Source: a virus
Virus record (IMG/VR): IMGVR_UViG_3300028800_000062
Location: 1 to 64,000 of that record
Length of the DNA: 64,000 bases
Strand: one strand, 5' to 3'
Shown: positions 22,939-32,971 of the stretch, piece after piece
Numbering within the stretch: position 1 is the stretch's first letter
How the letters are laid out: the number at the start of each line of letters is the position of its first letter
Notes under the pieces: generated by a model
Told to the model about the DNA's origin: nothing
Database searches by the model: none
Seen by the model: only the letters and a program-made list of their open reading frames with translations
Position numbers and translations under genes: made by a program

Positions 22939-23514
22939 GTGATCACTGACGAACACGACCCCAGTAGAATTACCGGGACAGCTGCCACCGCGGTAGCCCT
23001 GGGTTCGCTCGCCGTGACTTATCCCCTGTGGCAGCCGGTTGCCATGTCGATCGGCCGCCAGGCCGGTAGAAGTGTAGCGCAGTGGCCTTCGCAGATCTCC
23101 CAGATGTGGGAAAAGGGGTTGGATAAGACTCCCATACTCCCATTCACCGCAGCGGGTACCATGCTGGGCCTGGCCTTTTCCAGGCCGGAACACCGTACGC
23201 ACGACATGGCGGTTGGGGCAGTAGCTGGGACCGTGGCTGGCGTGGCCTTAAAGGGCGCAGGCATGTACCAGCATCACTGGGGTAAAGCCAAACTGCCTTT
23301 CTATGCAGCTTTGTACACCGGCGCTGTGATCGCCGGCGCGCACTTCAACCAGGATGCCCAGGAACAGGCCGGAGTCCGCAATTCGAATACCGGCGAGGTC
23401 GAGCATATCAGTCCGGAAGAGTCTGCGCAGATGAACCGCCGCATGAATAGTGGAATGCATGACCGGATGCGCAATATCAATGCCTCGGGCGACATGCTCT
23501 TCGGAATGAGATAA
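22939..23514 (+). CDS. Membrane protein with Gly/Ala-rich segments, 191 aa
   Basis: The start is GTG (MITDEHDPSRITGTA). Hydrophobic or Gly/Ala segments lie near 13-38, 66-80 and 92-110, with one more near 125-140. The C-terminus is polar and Met/Arg-rich. It matches its neighbours in composition. No recognised family. Confidence 0.55.
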   Translation: MITDEHDPSRITGTAATAVALGSLAVTYPLWQPVAMSIGRQAGRSVAQWPSQISQMWEKGLDKTPILPFTAAGTMLGLAFSRPEHRTHDMAVGAVAGTVAGVALKGAGMYQHHWGKAKLPFYAALYTGAVIAGAHFNQDAQEQAGVRNSNTGEVEHISPEESAQMNRRMNSGMHDRMRNINASGDMLFGMR

Positions 23515-23516
23515 CC

Positions 23517-24011
23517 ATGGACTGGAGTTGGATTCGAGATCTGCCACGCAATGCCTCCCCGGGCCGCGTCTTGCAGTACGGATCCGCCGGCGTGGGGTTG
23601 GTGGCCATGCCTGCGATGCTGTACTCGGCAGCGCGGGCTCCGCGCGGCGAGAAGGTCGGAACATTCGCCGCCGTGGGATCCAGCCTGGCGGTCTGTCCGG
23701 GCGCCGCGGGCGCCGCGGCATTGACAGCCGCATTCCTTCCTGGAATCGGTCCGGTAGCCGCAATGGCGATGCCGTTTGTGGCCGCCGCGCTGGCGTATAC
23801 TCCCGCATCCAGACTAGAACAGATCCTGCGCCAGGGTGTACGCACCTTCAACCAGTGGGAAAAGTCCACCCGCCGGTTGGAGTGCGGCGGAGATTACCGG
23901 GATACGGAACTGGCCTCCAATCAAAGGCGGGCCGCTATCTCGGAGATGAATTCCGCCCTGGTTCCGGCGCGCAGAGTATTGGGGCAAGAAGCGTTGCTGA
24001 TGCACCGCTAA
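23517..24011 (+). CDS. Membrane protein with Gly/Ala-rich core, 164 aa
   Basis: Hydrophobic segments at about 22-40 and 48-95 (AAVGSSLAVCPGAAGAAALT, then FLPGIGPVAAMAMPFVAAAL). The charged C-terminal helix region is amphipathic. It closes the four-gene membrane cluster. Function unknown. Confidence 0.55.
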   Translation: MDWSWIRDLPRNASPGRVLQYGSAGVGLVAMPAMLYSAARAPRGEKVGTFAAVGSSLAVCPGAAGAAALTAAFLPGIGPVAAMAMPFVAAALAYTPASRLEQILRQGVRTFNQWEKSTRRLECGGDYRDTELASNQRRAAISEMNSALVPARRVLGQEALLMHR

Positions 24012-24023
24012 GGAGAAACTGGG

Positions 24024-24419
24024 ATGGCTCTGAATAAGTTTCCGACCGCTCATTGCATCTGGGGTTGGTCTCCCAACATGACCATGGCGGATTTCCCGTC
24101 GACCGAAAGCACACCTGTGGTCTTGATCAGCCAGGCGGTTGCCGATGGCTACGGTCAGTATGTTGCCATGAACGCCCGTTCGGTGCAACTCGAAGTGGCA
24201 TTTCAGAACGGCAATGGCACCTGCGGCCTGGAGTTGTGGGCACAGATCAACGGGGTGGACACCAAGGTCTGGTCCGTCGCCAATCTGACGCCGACCACCG
24301 TGGACGCTCTCTTTGTAGGTAACGTCGAGCGCGTGGACCTCGCCTGCAACCTACTCAAGATCCATGTGGTTAACCCGCAGAACGGCTGGGTAACGGTTAG
24401 CGCCCGGCGTAACTCGTAA
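24024..24419 (+). CDS. Beta-rich hypothetical protein, 131 aa
   Basis: Preceded by AAGGAGAAACTGGG. Alternating strands (SVQLEVAFQNGNGTCGLELW, then VDTKVWSVANLTPTTVDALF) suggest a beta-sandwich, as in small virion or decoration proteins. It lies directly before the large terminase. Not recognised. Confidence 0.5.
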   Translation: MALNKFPTAHCIWGWSPNMTMADFPSTESTPVVLISQAVADGYGQYVAMNARSVQLEVAFQNGNGTCGLELWAQINGVDTKVWSVANLTPTTVDALFVGNVERVDLACNLLKIHVVNPQNGWVTVSARRNS

Positions 24420-24428
24420 AGCGTCTCG

Positions 24429-26396
24429 ATGGACGATTTCTTCAAGATTATCGATGCCAACAATCGGGATGCGGCCGGCAACCTAATAGATCCCGGGCTG
24501 CTCGATCGCCTGAATCATCCCTACTGCCAGACTTGCATCGCGGAGTACCGGACCAAGTTTCCCGATACGCCTTTCCAGATTGCTTGTCATGGCATTTATT
24601 CAGAGGAAGAGATCGCTCAGCGAGCCATTGACGTAGATGAGCCGGAAGAAGAGATCCGCGAATGCCTAGACCCTGTTTACTGGGCGGAAAAGCACTACAA
24701 GACCCCTGACGCGGAAGGCAATTACGTTCCATTCATAGCGCGCGAATACCAGAAACCCATCCTGCGTTGCACGGCGCAGCGCAAGATCGACCGCCTGGCC
24801 CGCGGACTCGGCAAAACCTCAATGGGAGTGATCGAGGAGTTGCACATTGCCTTCCAGCGCAAGAACTTCTCAGCGACCATCGCTACACCGCAAGAACACC
24901 AGAAGCAGATGTGGTACGACGAAATCCTGCGTACGCTCAATGACGACGTGGATCTACGCGGGTCCCTGGTCTCGAAGAAGCAGAAGCCTTACGGGGAATT
25001 CCAGCTCTCTAACGGAAGCACCATCCGCATCTTCACCGCCGGTTCCAAATCCGGCCGGGGCGGCGGCGGCATCCGCGGCCAGAATCACACCCGCCGGGTA
25101 CGCTTGGACGAGCAGGACTATTTGAGCCCGCAGGATTGGGGCGCCATCGGTCCGCTGCTCCACCGCTTTCCGGACTCCTCTTTTCACGGCAGTTCCACGC
25201 CTACAGGTGCACACGAAAAGTACTACGAGATGTGCACTTCAGACCCCACCATCAAAGAGTTCTATCTGCCGATATCCGTACATCCAAATTGGGGTCCGGA
25301 GATGGAGGCCGCCTGCCGGCGGGAAGCTCGCACCGATGCCATGTACGACCATGAGTACCTGGCTTTGTTTGGGACCAAGGAAGCCGGAGTTTACAAGAGC
25401 CAGTATGTTGACGCCGCCGTCCGCGATTACAAATACGCCGAGGAGAAGTACAACCCCTATCTGCATTACTTCCTTGGTGTTGACTGGAATGGTATGGGCA
25501 CCGGAACTCGCATCCGGGTGTTGTCTTATGACGTGGCAACTACTGTACGGCGGGTAGTCGACCACCTCAAGATCAACAGCACTATCACGGAGTCCATCAC
25601 AGCCATCCGGGATATCAACCGTAAATGGCACTGTGACAAGGTGGCAATCGACGCGGGTATGGGCGCGATGCAGGCTGAGATCCTGCGCAAGATGGGCGCC
25701 GACAGTCCTATGCACCCGGACGACCACAAGTTGAAGGATATCTTAGTGGTGGACTTTGGGGCCACCCTGACGTTCAACAGGCTGGTGCCTAAACGGGATG
25801 ACATCAATCGGGTGACCGGGGAAGATGCCATGGAAGTGGAGCGGCGCACAAAGCCCTTCATGGTCGAAGGTTCCGTCATGTGCCTGGAGGGCGGCCAGTT
25901 CGAATTTGCACGCACAGACAAGATTCTCGACGAACAGTTCCGGGCCTATGTAGTCAAGACCTGGTCGGCGCACGGTTACGCCAACACCTACGATTCCGGA
26001 GGTGTCGGCGATCACGATCTGGATGCCACTCTGCTGGCTCTGTTAGCGATCGAATTGAAGTACGGTATCTACTACAAACCGCACAAGAGCAACACTGCAG
26101 GATCCATCCGGCATCTGGCCGGCTTCGGACCGTCAGGCGCCGTGCGCGCCGGAGACCCTGAGTTTGACAGTGTGCGGGAAGTGCAGAAGTCGGAAGCCGG
26201 GATTCCTTCTCGGACCATTTCTCCGAACCGGGAGGCGTATCTGGCATCCATGCTGAATAATGGCAGCCGGGGTAAGGGTGCCCTCACCGCGCCGAATATG
26301 GCGAAGTCTTCTGTGCGGTCCAGAGTCGGTATCTTCCACAATGCCAATGCACGCACCGGACACTTCGGTGGCAACAACCCAAGGAGACCCATGTGA
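24429..26396 (+). CDS. Terminase large subunit
   Basis: The DNA-packaging motor. The ATPase domain has Walker A-like RLARGLGKTS (residues 122-131) and Walker B RLDEQD (225-230, D227-E228). The C-terminal nuclease has GVDWNGMG near 354, VAIDAGMG near 405, and GDHDLDATLLAL near 530, the acidic residues of the RNase H-like fold. An extra Cys/His patch (YCQTC near 32, ACH near 52) precedes the ATPase, an uncommon addition. Length of 655 aa fits. The stop overlaps the next start (ATGTGA). Confidence 0.92.
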   Translation: MDDFFKIIDANNRDAAGNLIDPGLLDRLNHPYCQTCIAEYRTKFPDTPFQIACHGIYSEEEIAQRAIDVDEPEEEIRECLDPVYWAEKHYKTPDAEGNYVPFIAREYQKPILRCTAQRKIDRLARGLGKTSMGVIEELHIAFQRKNFSATIATPQEHQKQMWYDEILRTLNDDVDLRGSLVSKKQKPYGEFQLSNGSTIRIFTAGSKSGRGGGGIRGQNHTRRVRLDEQDYLSPQDWGAIGPLLHRFPDSSFHGSSTPTGAHEKYYEMCTSDPTIKEFYLPISVHPNWGPEMEAACRREARTDAMYDHEYLALFGTKEAGVYKSQYVDAAVRDYKYAEEKYNPYLHYFLGVDWNGMGTGTRIRVLSYDVATTVRRVVDHLKINSTITESITAIRDINRKWHCDKVAIDAGMGAMQAEILRKMGADSPMHPDDHKLKDILVVDFGATLTFNRLVPKRDDINRVTGEDAMEVERRTKPFMVEGSVMCLEGGQFEFARTDKILDEQFRAYVVKTWSAHGYANTYDSGGVGDHDLDATLLALLAIELKYGIYYKPHKSNTAGSIRHLAGFGPSGAVRAGDPEFDSVREVQKSEAGIPSRTISPNREAYLASMLNNGSRGKGALTAPNMAKSSVRSRVGIFHNANARTGHFGGNNPRRPM

Positions 26397-26800
26397 GCGA
26401 GGTCAATAACAATATCGCAACTCTGTCACTCGACCAGTTTGATGTCCCGCTGAACCTGGCAATCATTTCGGCAGGGCAGACCTGGGCCAACCGGCAGAAA
26501 CTGCAGTATGCTGCGCTAAAAGGCCTTATGAAGGATGATTTCCTGGGCCTGCAGGACGCCTACGAGCAGCGCAGTCTGTATTCGGCGACCAACACCATGA
26601 TATTAACACCGGCCTGGAAGTCGGTGGAAATGCTGGCGATGCGCAACCGCAATCTGCTCCTGCAATTGACCATGGATCCTCAATTGGGAATGATGGTCGG
26701 GCAGGAACTGGAAGAAGTGGCTGGATTGGGCGATACCTTTTCCGTGCCGGCTTCCATATTGGAAGACAACTCTGCTTTGGAATCGAGCATCGGGTCATGA
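26393..26800 (+). CDS. Hypothetical head-region protein, 135 aa
   Basis: The GTG start overlaps the terminase stop, with AAGGAG upstream, so it is translationally coupled. The sequence is helical (WANRQKLQYAALKGLMKDDF). No family recognised. It lies between terminase and portal. Confidence 0.6.
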   Translation: MSEVNNNIATLSLDQFDVPLNLAIISAGQTWANRQKLQYAALKGLMKDDFLGLQDAYEQRSLYSATNTMILTPAWKSVEMLAMRNRNLLLQLTMDPQLGMMVGQELEEVAGLGDTFSVPASILEDNSALESSIGS

Positions 26801-28374
26801 GCTTCCAGCCATATCAATGGACTTACACGCCACCGCCAACCGTAACCCCGGTACCGGCTGCGCAGGTGCCTACACCTGCGTCTATTCTGACCACGGTGTC
26901 CTCGCCGGCCTCCAGTCGGGCCGCGCAGCTCATCTCCCGGCTGAGCGATCTGAATGCCACGGCTAAGTATCTCGAACAGGCCATCCTTGCCAGGGCCTCC
27001 TCAATCGGAGTGACCTTTGACATGGATAACGAGCCGGAACTGGTGCTGGCCCTGAAACGCCTATACGGCACGCTGCCGACGGGCATCTCGATTGCGATGT
27101 ACAACCACCTGCTCGATGCGCTGGTCGGAACTCAGCGAGCGGCCGTGGTAATTGACAAGTTGCAATCGAGCAAGGTAGTGGATCCGATACAAGTGGCGGA
27201 CCTGCTGACCACGACCGGATCGGTGGAACAGACCTTGCATCAGGACGGCAGTTATGAGAGTCAGTTGCCGACCCTGCTAAAGACCCTGAAGGGCGACCGG
27301 TTGATCTTCGATAACGTGACCTCCAGTCTGAGTCAGTATCCGGTCATGCAGCCTGGGACACCGGTTACTTCCGGACAGTCTACCGGCGCCGGAACGACTT
27401 ATTCCCCAGCACTGAACAACACCAGTACCGTGAGTGCTGCCCAGGCCGCCGCGGCCAGCTCCACGCCCGTCGACGTGGATCCGGATACCGTCACCAACCT
27501 CAATGAGCGGCTGGATGCGTTTGAGAACAACTACAACGCCACCAACACCATGGTTACCGCGACTGAACCCGTGTTGACCGATATCAACAGCATTGCGCAG
27601 TCCTACCTGGCGCGCCCGCTGCAGGAACTGGCCATGGTTCTGAGTCTGCTCAGCTCGCTCAAGGCATTCTTCAGCAAGCCCAGTCTCTCCAAAATCACCG
27701 GCATCATGGAAACACTGATCCTGCCGCGGTTAATCGCTCAGGTCAGCGCTTTCAACTTCCTCCTGGATCAGGCCGTGCAGAAGGCCATGTCTCCGGCGCA
27801 GAATCTCATCAATTCCCTGGGAAGCCTGTTTGCTCAAGTCTCCCAGTCCACCAGCCAGATCGCCGCCCTGGTTTCAAGCAATACCCAGTTGACCGGCAAA
27901 CTGGCAGGTCAGATTACAGGAACATCCAAGCCCAGTCTGACTGCCAGCCAAACCCAGGCGTTGAGCGCCCTACCTGTAGGCCTAGCCAAACTGAGTGGCA
28001 ATCTCAGTTTTGCCATGAATGAAGCCACGGCCAAGCGAAACTACACCGAGACCAGCATGATGCGCATCCTCGATCGCAAGCTCGATCAGGACGGCGACCG
28101 CCTGGAAATCATGCAGAATCTCAGTTCGATCGACGCCCTGGTGGCCATCACCCAGTCGTTCCTGAACACTAAGTCTCAAAACGGAGTGCCGTACGGCAGT
28201 CCGCCGGCCGCGATTCAACAGGCCGTCAGCCAGTCTCTGAACTCCGCCGGAGCGGTGCAGCCTCAGATACCCACTCCGGTAGCCCAATATCACATCCCCG
28301 AGCCTCCCGCGCAGGCCACCGCCGTTTTCCAACGAGCCCAAGCCAGGAGTGCCAATGTCCCCGTCTCTGTTTGA
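26797..28374 (+). CDS. Hypothetical structural protein, 525 aa
   Basis: ATGA overlap with the previous gene. After a Pro/Thr-rich start the body is long, helical and Ser/Thr/Ala-rich (SSRAAQLISRLSDLNATAKY), with repeated coil-like stretches and a low-complexity Pro/Gln-rich end. Its place between terminase and portal suggests a head-associated or internal virion protein. Confidence 0.55.
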   Translation: MSFQPYQWTYTPPPTVTPVPAAQVPTPASILTTVSSPASSRAAQLISRLSDLNATAKYLEQAILARASSIGVTFDMDNEPELVLALKRLYGTLPTGISIAMYNHLLDALVGTQRAAVVIDKLQSSKVVDPIQVADLLTTTGSVEQTLHQDGSYESQLPTLLKTLKGDRLIFDNVTSSLSQYPVMQPGTPVTSGQSTGAGTTYSPALNNTSTVSAAQAAAASSTPVDVDPDTVTNLNERLDAFENNYNATNTMVTATEPVLTDINSIAQSYLARPLQELAMVLSLLSSLKAFFSKPSLSKITGIMETLILPRLIAQVSAFNFLLDQAVQKAMSPAQNLINSLGSLFAQVSQSTSQIAALVSSNTQLTGKLAGQITGTSKPSLTASQTQALSALPVGLAKLSGNLSFAMNEATAKRNYTETSMMRILDRKLDQDGDRLEIMQNLSSIDALVAITQSFLNTKSQNGVPYGSPPAAIQQAVSQSLNSAGAVQPQIPTPVAQYHIPEPPAQATAVFQRAQARSANVPVSV

Positions 28375-30424
28375 TCAACAACAGTACTATCTTGAACAAC
28401 AACATCAAATGCGCCAGAAGGCCCTGCAGCAGGCCGTCAAGTTGTCCGGTCGGGAGTCCAAGGGAATGCTTGCCTGGAAGGCCATCCTGGTGGATGGTAA
28501 CGGAAAGCCGATCATGCCCAAACCTCCGGTCAGCCGGAGTGGTTGGGATATTCCCAAGGAGGCCACCTTCCTTAAGACACTGCTATCTGGTGTGATCGGA
28601 GACGAGCGCCCGTTTCATGGACGGGACAAGCAGCAGAACAAACTCATGGCGGATGCTGTCAGCAGCCGCGGCTCGAACAAACGGTTCCAGGCCAAGGTAG
28701 CGGCCGAGACCGATATCGCCAACAATTACTGGGGATACCGCGGCGTGCTGCAGCCGGAATACGACCTGCTCGAGCCCTACACTCTCCTCGACGTTGAGGC
28801 CATCTACTTCAACGCCCTGAAACGCATGCGGTCTCTGTGTTTCCGCAACGGTGTGGAGTGGGTGGGAGAAAGCGACCCATTTGTCCGGTATATCCGCAAG
28901 CGTACCGATCAGATCGGCTACGTCATGGGGACCACGTTTGAGCAGCATTTGAAGGAGGTTTTATGGCATCTACTGGTTTGCAGCAACTGCATCGTAGTGA
29001 AGATCCGGGACAAGGAGAAGTCCGGGGGATACAGCAACGAGAAGAACAGCAACAAGACGCCGGTGGCCGGGTATACAATCGTGCCGCCGCACACGATCTT
29101 TCCCTACATGGACGGCTTCGGTCAAATCGCGTGGTGGCGCCGGTTCTACAAAGACGGCCGGCCTTACCGGGACTATCTACCGGAGGACCTAATACACCTA
29201 CGATGGGACGTGAAACCCGGACACATCTACGGTACCCCAAGGGTGTATTCCGTCCGTGACGACATCTACGCGCTGCGTCGCCTGGAAGAGAACAACGAAC
29301 TGCTGTTAATCCGCCACCTGTTCCCGCTATTCCACATTAAGGTGGGGAATGAAAAGGAACCTGTTGAGTACCTGCCTGATGGAGGCAGTGAAGTCGATGT
29401 GGTGCGGGCCAATATTGAAAACATGCCCAAGGAAGGCATCTTTGTCACCGACCACCGCGTGGAAGTGGACGTCAAAGGCGCAGAGGGTAAAGGCATCGAC
29501 CCACAACCCTTAATCGAGCACTATAAGAAGCGCGTCTATGTAGGCCTGGGCACCTCGCCGATTGACTTGGGTGAAGGCGATACGACCAATCACGCGACCG
29601 CAGATAACATCTCTCAGAACATGAAGGACCGGATCAAAGACGATCTGACCACTTTTGGCAGCATGGTCAAGATGAATTACGTGAAGGAGATGTTCGAGGA
29701 GAGCAGCCAGGAGCATCTCTCCGTGCAGAACGCCGTGTCGGATGTCAGCCTGGCCTTCCATGAGATCGACGTGGACGGACAGATCAAGCTCGAGACGCAT
29801 GCCACCAATCAATACACCAACGGAGTCATCGATCTGCCGGAAGCCCGGCGCGTGGCGCGGCGCAACAAGTTGACCAAGGAACAGGAAACTGAGATGCACT
29901 TCAGCCGCCAAACGATGGTGCTGGAGAAGTTCAGAGCCAAGACCCAGAAAGACCTGCTGCAGATGAAGCTCGATGGTACCGCCAAGGTGGCCATGCATAC
30001 TGCGGCCATGGAACACGGCGGCACCAAAACCACGCACGTCAAGAAGTCCAACGCCAAGACCGGCGCCTCGGTCAGCCGCATGGTGAAGGAGCCCACCTCC
30101 CACGGCCGCAAGATGCTGTCCAACCTGGTACAGCCGGAAAACCAGCACGGCAAGAACCTCGATCCGCATAAGGCCAAAAGCTCCGAAGATCCGGATTTGG
30201 TGAAGGCATTGCTCGATGAACTGCAGGAAGCGCTGCAGGACCTCACAGAGTCCGGTTCTCTGACCGCGGCTCGCTGGCAGGAGGAATCCGGGAAGGTAAT
30301 TGATGAGTTGTTACCGGAAAACCCGCAGCTGGGCACCAGTCTGAAATCCGCCGCCAAGTTCGGAATGGATGGAGATTTGTTGCCTTCCTTGATTCTTGCT
30401 GCACTTTCCCTCGAAGCTAACTAA
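28355..30424 (+). CDS. Portal protein
   Basis: I use the ATG at 28355, five bases after AGGAG; a GTG at 28349 is also in frame. Portal proteins form the dodecameric ring at the DNA-entry vertex. Signs are size (689 aa), position between terminase and protease, and portal-like wing and crown patterns (CSNCIVVKIRDKEKSGG, VYVGLGTSPIDLGEGDTTN). The C-terminal 120 residues are charged and helical. Confidence 0.8.
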   Translation: MSPSLFDQQQYYLEQQHQMRQKALQQAVKLSGRESKGMLAWKAILVDGNGKPIMPKPPVSRSGWDIPKEATFLKTLLSGVIGDERPFHGRDKQQNKLMADAVSSRGSNKRFQAKVAAETDIANNYWGYRGVLQPEYDLLEPYTLLDVEAIYFNALKRMRSLCFRNGVEWVGESDPFVRYIRKRTDQIGYVMGTTFEQHLKEVLWHLLVCSNCIVVKIRDKEKSGGYSNEKNSNKTPVAGYTIVPPHTIFPYMDGFGQIAWWRRFYKDGRPYRDYLPEDLIHLRWDVKPGHIYGTPRVYSVRDDIYALRRLEENNELLLIRHLFPLFHIKVGNEKEPVEYLPDGGSEVDVVRANIENMPKEGIFVTDHRVEVDVKGAEGKGIDPQPLIEHYKKRVYVGLGTSPIDLGEGDTTNHATADNISQNMKDRIKDDLTTFGSMVKMNYVKEMFEESSQEHLSVQNAVSDVSLAFHEIDVDGQIKLETHATNQYTNGVIDLPEARRVARRNKLTKEQETEMHFSRQTMVLEKFRAKTQKDLLQMKLDGTAKVAMHTAAMEHGGTKTTHVKKSNAKTGASVSRMVKEPTSHGRKMLSNLVQPENQHGKNLDPHKAKSSEDPDLVKALLDELQEALQDLTESGSLTAARWQEESGKVIDELLPENPQLGTSLKSAAKFGMDGDLLPSLILAALSLEAN

Positions 30425-30432
30425 CGGTGTGT

Positions 30433-30444
30433 CTATACTAACAA
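30433..30444 (+). promoter_or_regulatory. CTATACTAACAA element
   Basis: Fourth copy of the CTATACTARCAA element, in the gap after the portal gene. GGG and then an ATG follow directly (30448). A nearby CTAACTAAC just upstream resembles half of the palindrome at 15601. Confidence 0.5.
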
Positions 30445-30453
30445 GGGATGAAT

Positions 30454-30633
30454 ATGAGCAAGATCCCAGTCAACAACAATTCAGCACCGACACCCCGGGT
30501 GCATCCAAGCCTTCCGTCCGGCAAAATACCGCTGGGACAGTTCCAGCAACAGCTGACTATTCCCGGTATGTCGCCGGCTGAAGCCCACGGCCAGGCCATC
30601 CTCACCCAAATGGGTTTGCCGGGCTCGAAATAA
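30454..30633 (+). CDS. Small Pro-rich protein, 59 aa
   Basis: I prefer the ATG at 30454 since AAGGG then has a normal six-base spacing; the ATG at 30448 touches it. The protein is Pro/Gln-rich (NNNSAPTPRVHPSLPSGK) with a short helix at the end. Function unknown. Confidence 0.5.
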   Translation: MSKIPVNNNSAPTPRVHPSLPSGKIPLGQFQQQLTIPGMSPAEAHGQAILTQMGLPGSK

Positions 30634-30635
30634 TC

Positions 30636-32948
30636 ATGAACTGGCTGTCGATGCGCGACTTCCTGACCTTAGAGGTCAAGGGGACCGAAAAGGACAAACG
30701 GTACTTGTTCGAGTGCCGGGACGCGGAGTCTCCGACCGGTCATAGTCTGAGCATCAAGGCCGAAGCAACTCACGCCGCCATCGTGAACGGCAACGTCCGG
30801 TTCTACCGGCCGGACCGCATGCAGGCAGGAACCCATACCTGGGTGCCGGCGCCCGGACTGGCCCGTTGCCCGGTACTGTTGCACCATGACGACGATCGCG
30901 ACCCAGTAGGCCGGATTCACGGCGCGCGCTATCAGGACCTGTCGTATCTGTATCCGGATCCGGCGGTGCGCCGGCTGATCTTTTACGACGGAGTGAAAGG
31001 CGCCAAGAAGCTCAACCTGTATGAGTCGGTCGATTGGGTGACCGACAATCTGCTGGCGCTGCCTAAATACAAGGGTCTGGGGTACATCGAGCTCGACCTG
31101 AACATTCAGGATCCAGACGCTATCCAGAAGATCCAGGACGGCCGTTACATTACCGTCTCGGTGGGCTTCCGGACCAACGCCGCTATCTGTTCCATCTGTC
31201 ACTCGGACTGGTCTACGGATGAGCCCTGCGACCACGGGCTAGGAAAGATGGTCGACGGCCGGCGCATGTTCTTAATCTGTGGCGATCTGAGCTACAGGGA
31301 ATGTTCTTTCGTGAACTTCCCGGCGGACCCCATGGGCCAGGTTAAGACCGGATCGGACGCCTTGAAGATGCTGTCCGACAGCGTCCAAACTCGGGTGTTC
31401 TTCATCGGACTGGATTCGAGCGAACGGGAATCGCGGCGCGCGGCGCTGCAGATCTCCGACACAGCCTTCACAGATTCTCTTAAGCTCCGGGCGGACATCA
31501 GCCTGGACGAGGACGATGTCATGGATTTGGAAAGTATTCTCCAGGAAATTGCATCCGACACGTTGGTCAAGGAGCGGGCGCTGGAATTGCGCGCGCAGCT
31601 CCAGGCCGTAGAAGATCAGACCTCGGTGAAGGCCGCCCTGGCCACACTGAACGCCAAGATCCGGGTGCTCGGATGGGCGGAGGAAGCCCCCAGCAAAGAC
31701 TTGGTACAGACCAAGATCGACAGCCTGTCGGCCGTGCTTCCCACGCTCTCGCCGGAAGCCCGCGTCGTTTACATCCGCCAGCTGGCGGAGCGCGCCAAGG
31801 CCGCCGGTGTGGACTTTGTGCCGCCGGAGCTGAAAACCGTAGCCGACGCCGAAGATCCCTGGAAGGATTTCGTTGCAGAGGGTGAGGACGCTGTATATTT
31901 CGGCCGCACCGAGGATGAGTTCTACGATGAACTGAGCGCGGAACTCGAGTCGGCCGACGCCAAATTGAGCGGGGAAGCGCGCAAGAATCTGAAGAAGTCT
32001 ACCTTCTGTGGACCGGGCAAGTCATTCCCGGTTCCCGACTGCGCGCACGTCACCGCGGCCCGCCGGTTGATTGGCAAAGCCAAGGTCAGCGAAGACGTCA
32101 AGAAGCGCATTCTTTCCTGCGTGGCGGGCAAGGCCAAATCCATGTCCTGCTCCGCAGAAGAGAAGAAGGACCGGATCACCGACAACCCGGCATTCAAAAC
32201 GCTCACCGACCACTGGGTGGATGGGCCGGACGACGGCAAGAAGCCGTTTACGCACTCCGCACAGATGTTGCAGCATATCGATGACACCCACATGGTGCAT
32301 GAGGGTCTCGAAGAGCATGAACGGCCGCACTTCCGGGAGGCTCTCTACTGCCTGCAGAACCTGTGGTCCGCCAGCGGCTCGATCGATCATATCAAGCAGC
32401 ACATCGCCAATCGGGGCGAAACCATTATTCCGGCCAAGGATCTCGAACAGCTGCATGAGGCCATCGGCCGCTATGAGCTGGACCTGAAAGAGCAGAAGGC
32501 AGAGATTGACCTGCTCACTCAGGCGCAGAAGGCCATCATCACCGACTCCAAGCAGAACATCGCGCGGATCGTGGTATTGAGCAGCATGCTGCTGAAGGAA
32601 CAAGGTTTTGAGGGACTGGACACCGCCCAAATCCAAACTGAGATTGATGCCCGGTCCAAGCGTAGTCTGGACAGCCTGAAAGATTCCCTGGACGATCTGC
32701 AGAAGAAGCTCCAGGGTGATCCGGCGCCCTCCGGTAAGAAACAGGATGATGTTCCGGTCCGGCAGGTCAGTGACAAGGCCCAAGTAGCGGATCCGCCCGT
32801 CACCACCGAAGCCCCCTCTCAGGACAGCGAGACTGAGGAACCCCAGGTGAACGCGAATATGCTGCGAGCCCTTTCCCCGCGTGAACGCACCCGCGTAATG
32901 CTCCGGGAAAGATCCCGCCGGCTGAAACAGTCGCTGGGAACGAACTAA
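30636..32948 (+). CDS. Prohead protease fused to scaffold-like region, 770 aa
   Basis: The N-terminal part is an S78-type serine protease: LLHHDDDRDPVGRI (81-94, H83/H84) and YITVSVGF (171-178, S175). A Cys/His insert (CSICHSDWSTDEPC near 185-198) is a likely zinc site. The middle has KKSTFCGPGKSFPVPDCAHV near 451-470, a short module I associate with phage prohead proteins. The C-terminal 250 residues are helical and charged, like scaffold that the protease cuts on maturation. A separate scaffold gene is not visible. Confidence 0.8.
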   Translation: MNWLSMRDFLTLEVKGTEKDKRYLFECRDAESPTGHSLSIKAEATHAAIVNGNVRFYRPDRMQAGTHTWVPAPGLARCPVLLHHDDDRDPVGRIHGARYQDLSYLYPDPAVRRLIFYDGVKGAKKLNLYESVDWVTDNLLALPKYKGLGYIELDLNIQDPDAIQKIQDGRYITVSVGFRTNAAICSICHSDWSTDEPCDHGLGKMVDGRRMFLICGDLSYRECSFVNFPADPMGQVKTGSDALKMLSDSVQTRVFFIGLDSSERESRRAALQISDTAFTDSLKLRADISLDEDDVMDLESILQEIASDTLVKERALELRAQLQAVEDQTSVKAALATLNAKIRVLGWAEEAPSKDLVQTKIDSLSAVLPTLSPEARVVYIRQLAERAKAAGVDFVPPELKTVADAEDPWKDFVAEGEDAVYFGRTEDEFYDELSAELESADAKLSGEARKNLKKSTFCGPGKSFPVPDCAHVTAARRLIGKAKVSEDVKKRILSCVAGKAKSMSCSAEEKKDRITDNPAFKTLTDHWVDGPDDGKKPFTHSAQMLQHIDDTHMVHEGLEEHERPHFREALYCLQNLWSASGSIDHIKQHIANRGETIIPAKDLEQLHEAIGRYELDLKEQKAEIDLLTQAQKAIITDSKQNIARIVVLSSMLLKEQGFEGLDTAQIQTEIDARSKRSLDSLKDSLDDLQKKLQGDPAPSGKKQDDVPVRQVSDKAQVADPPVTTEAPSQDSETEEPQVNANMLRALSPRERTRVMLRERSRRLKQSLGTN

Positions 32949-32960
32949 CAGTTAGTTAGG
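32946..32960 (+). promoter_or_regulatory. CTAACAGTTAGTTAG palindrome-like site
   Basis: An imperfect palindrome (CTAAC/GTTAG arms) begins at the stop of the protease gene and precedes the gene at 32972. It resembles the operator-like sites at 15601 and 54475 but has no promoter boxes around it. Confidence 0.3.
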
Positions 32961-32971
32961 AGATAAGAGTT

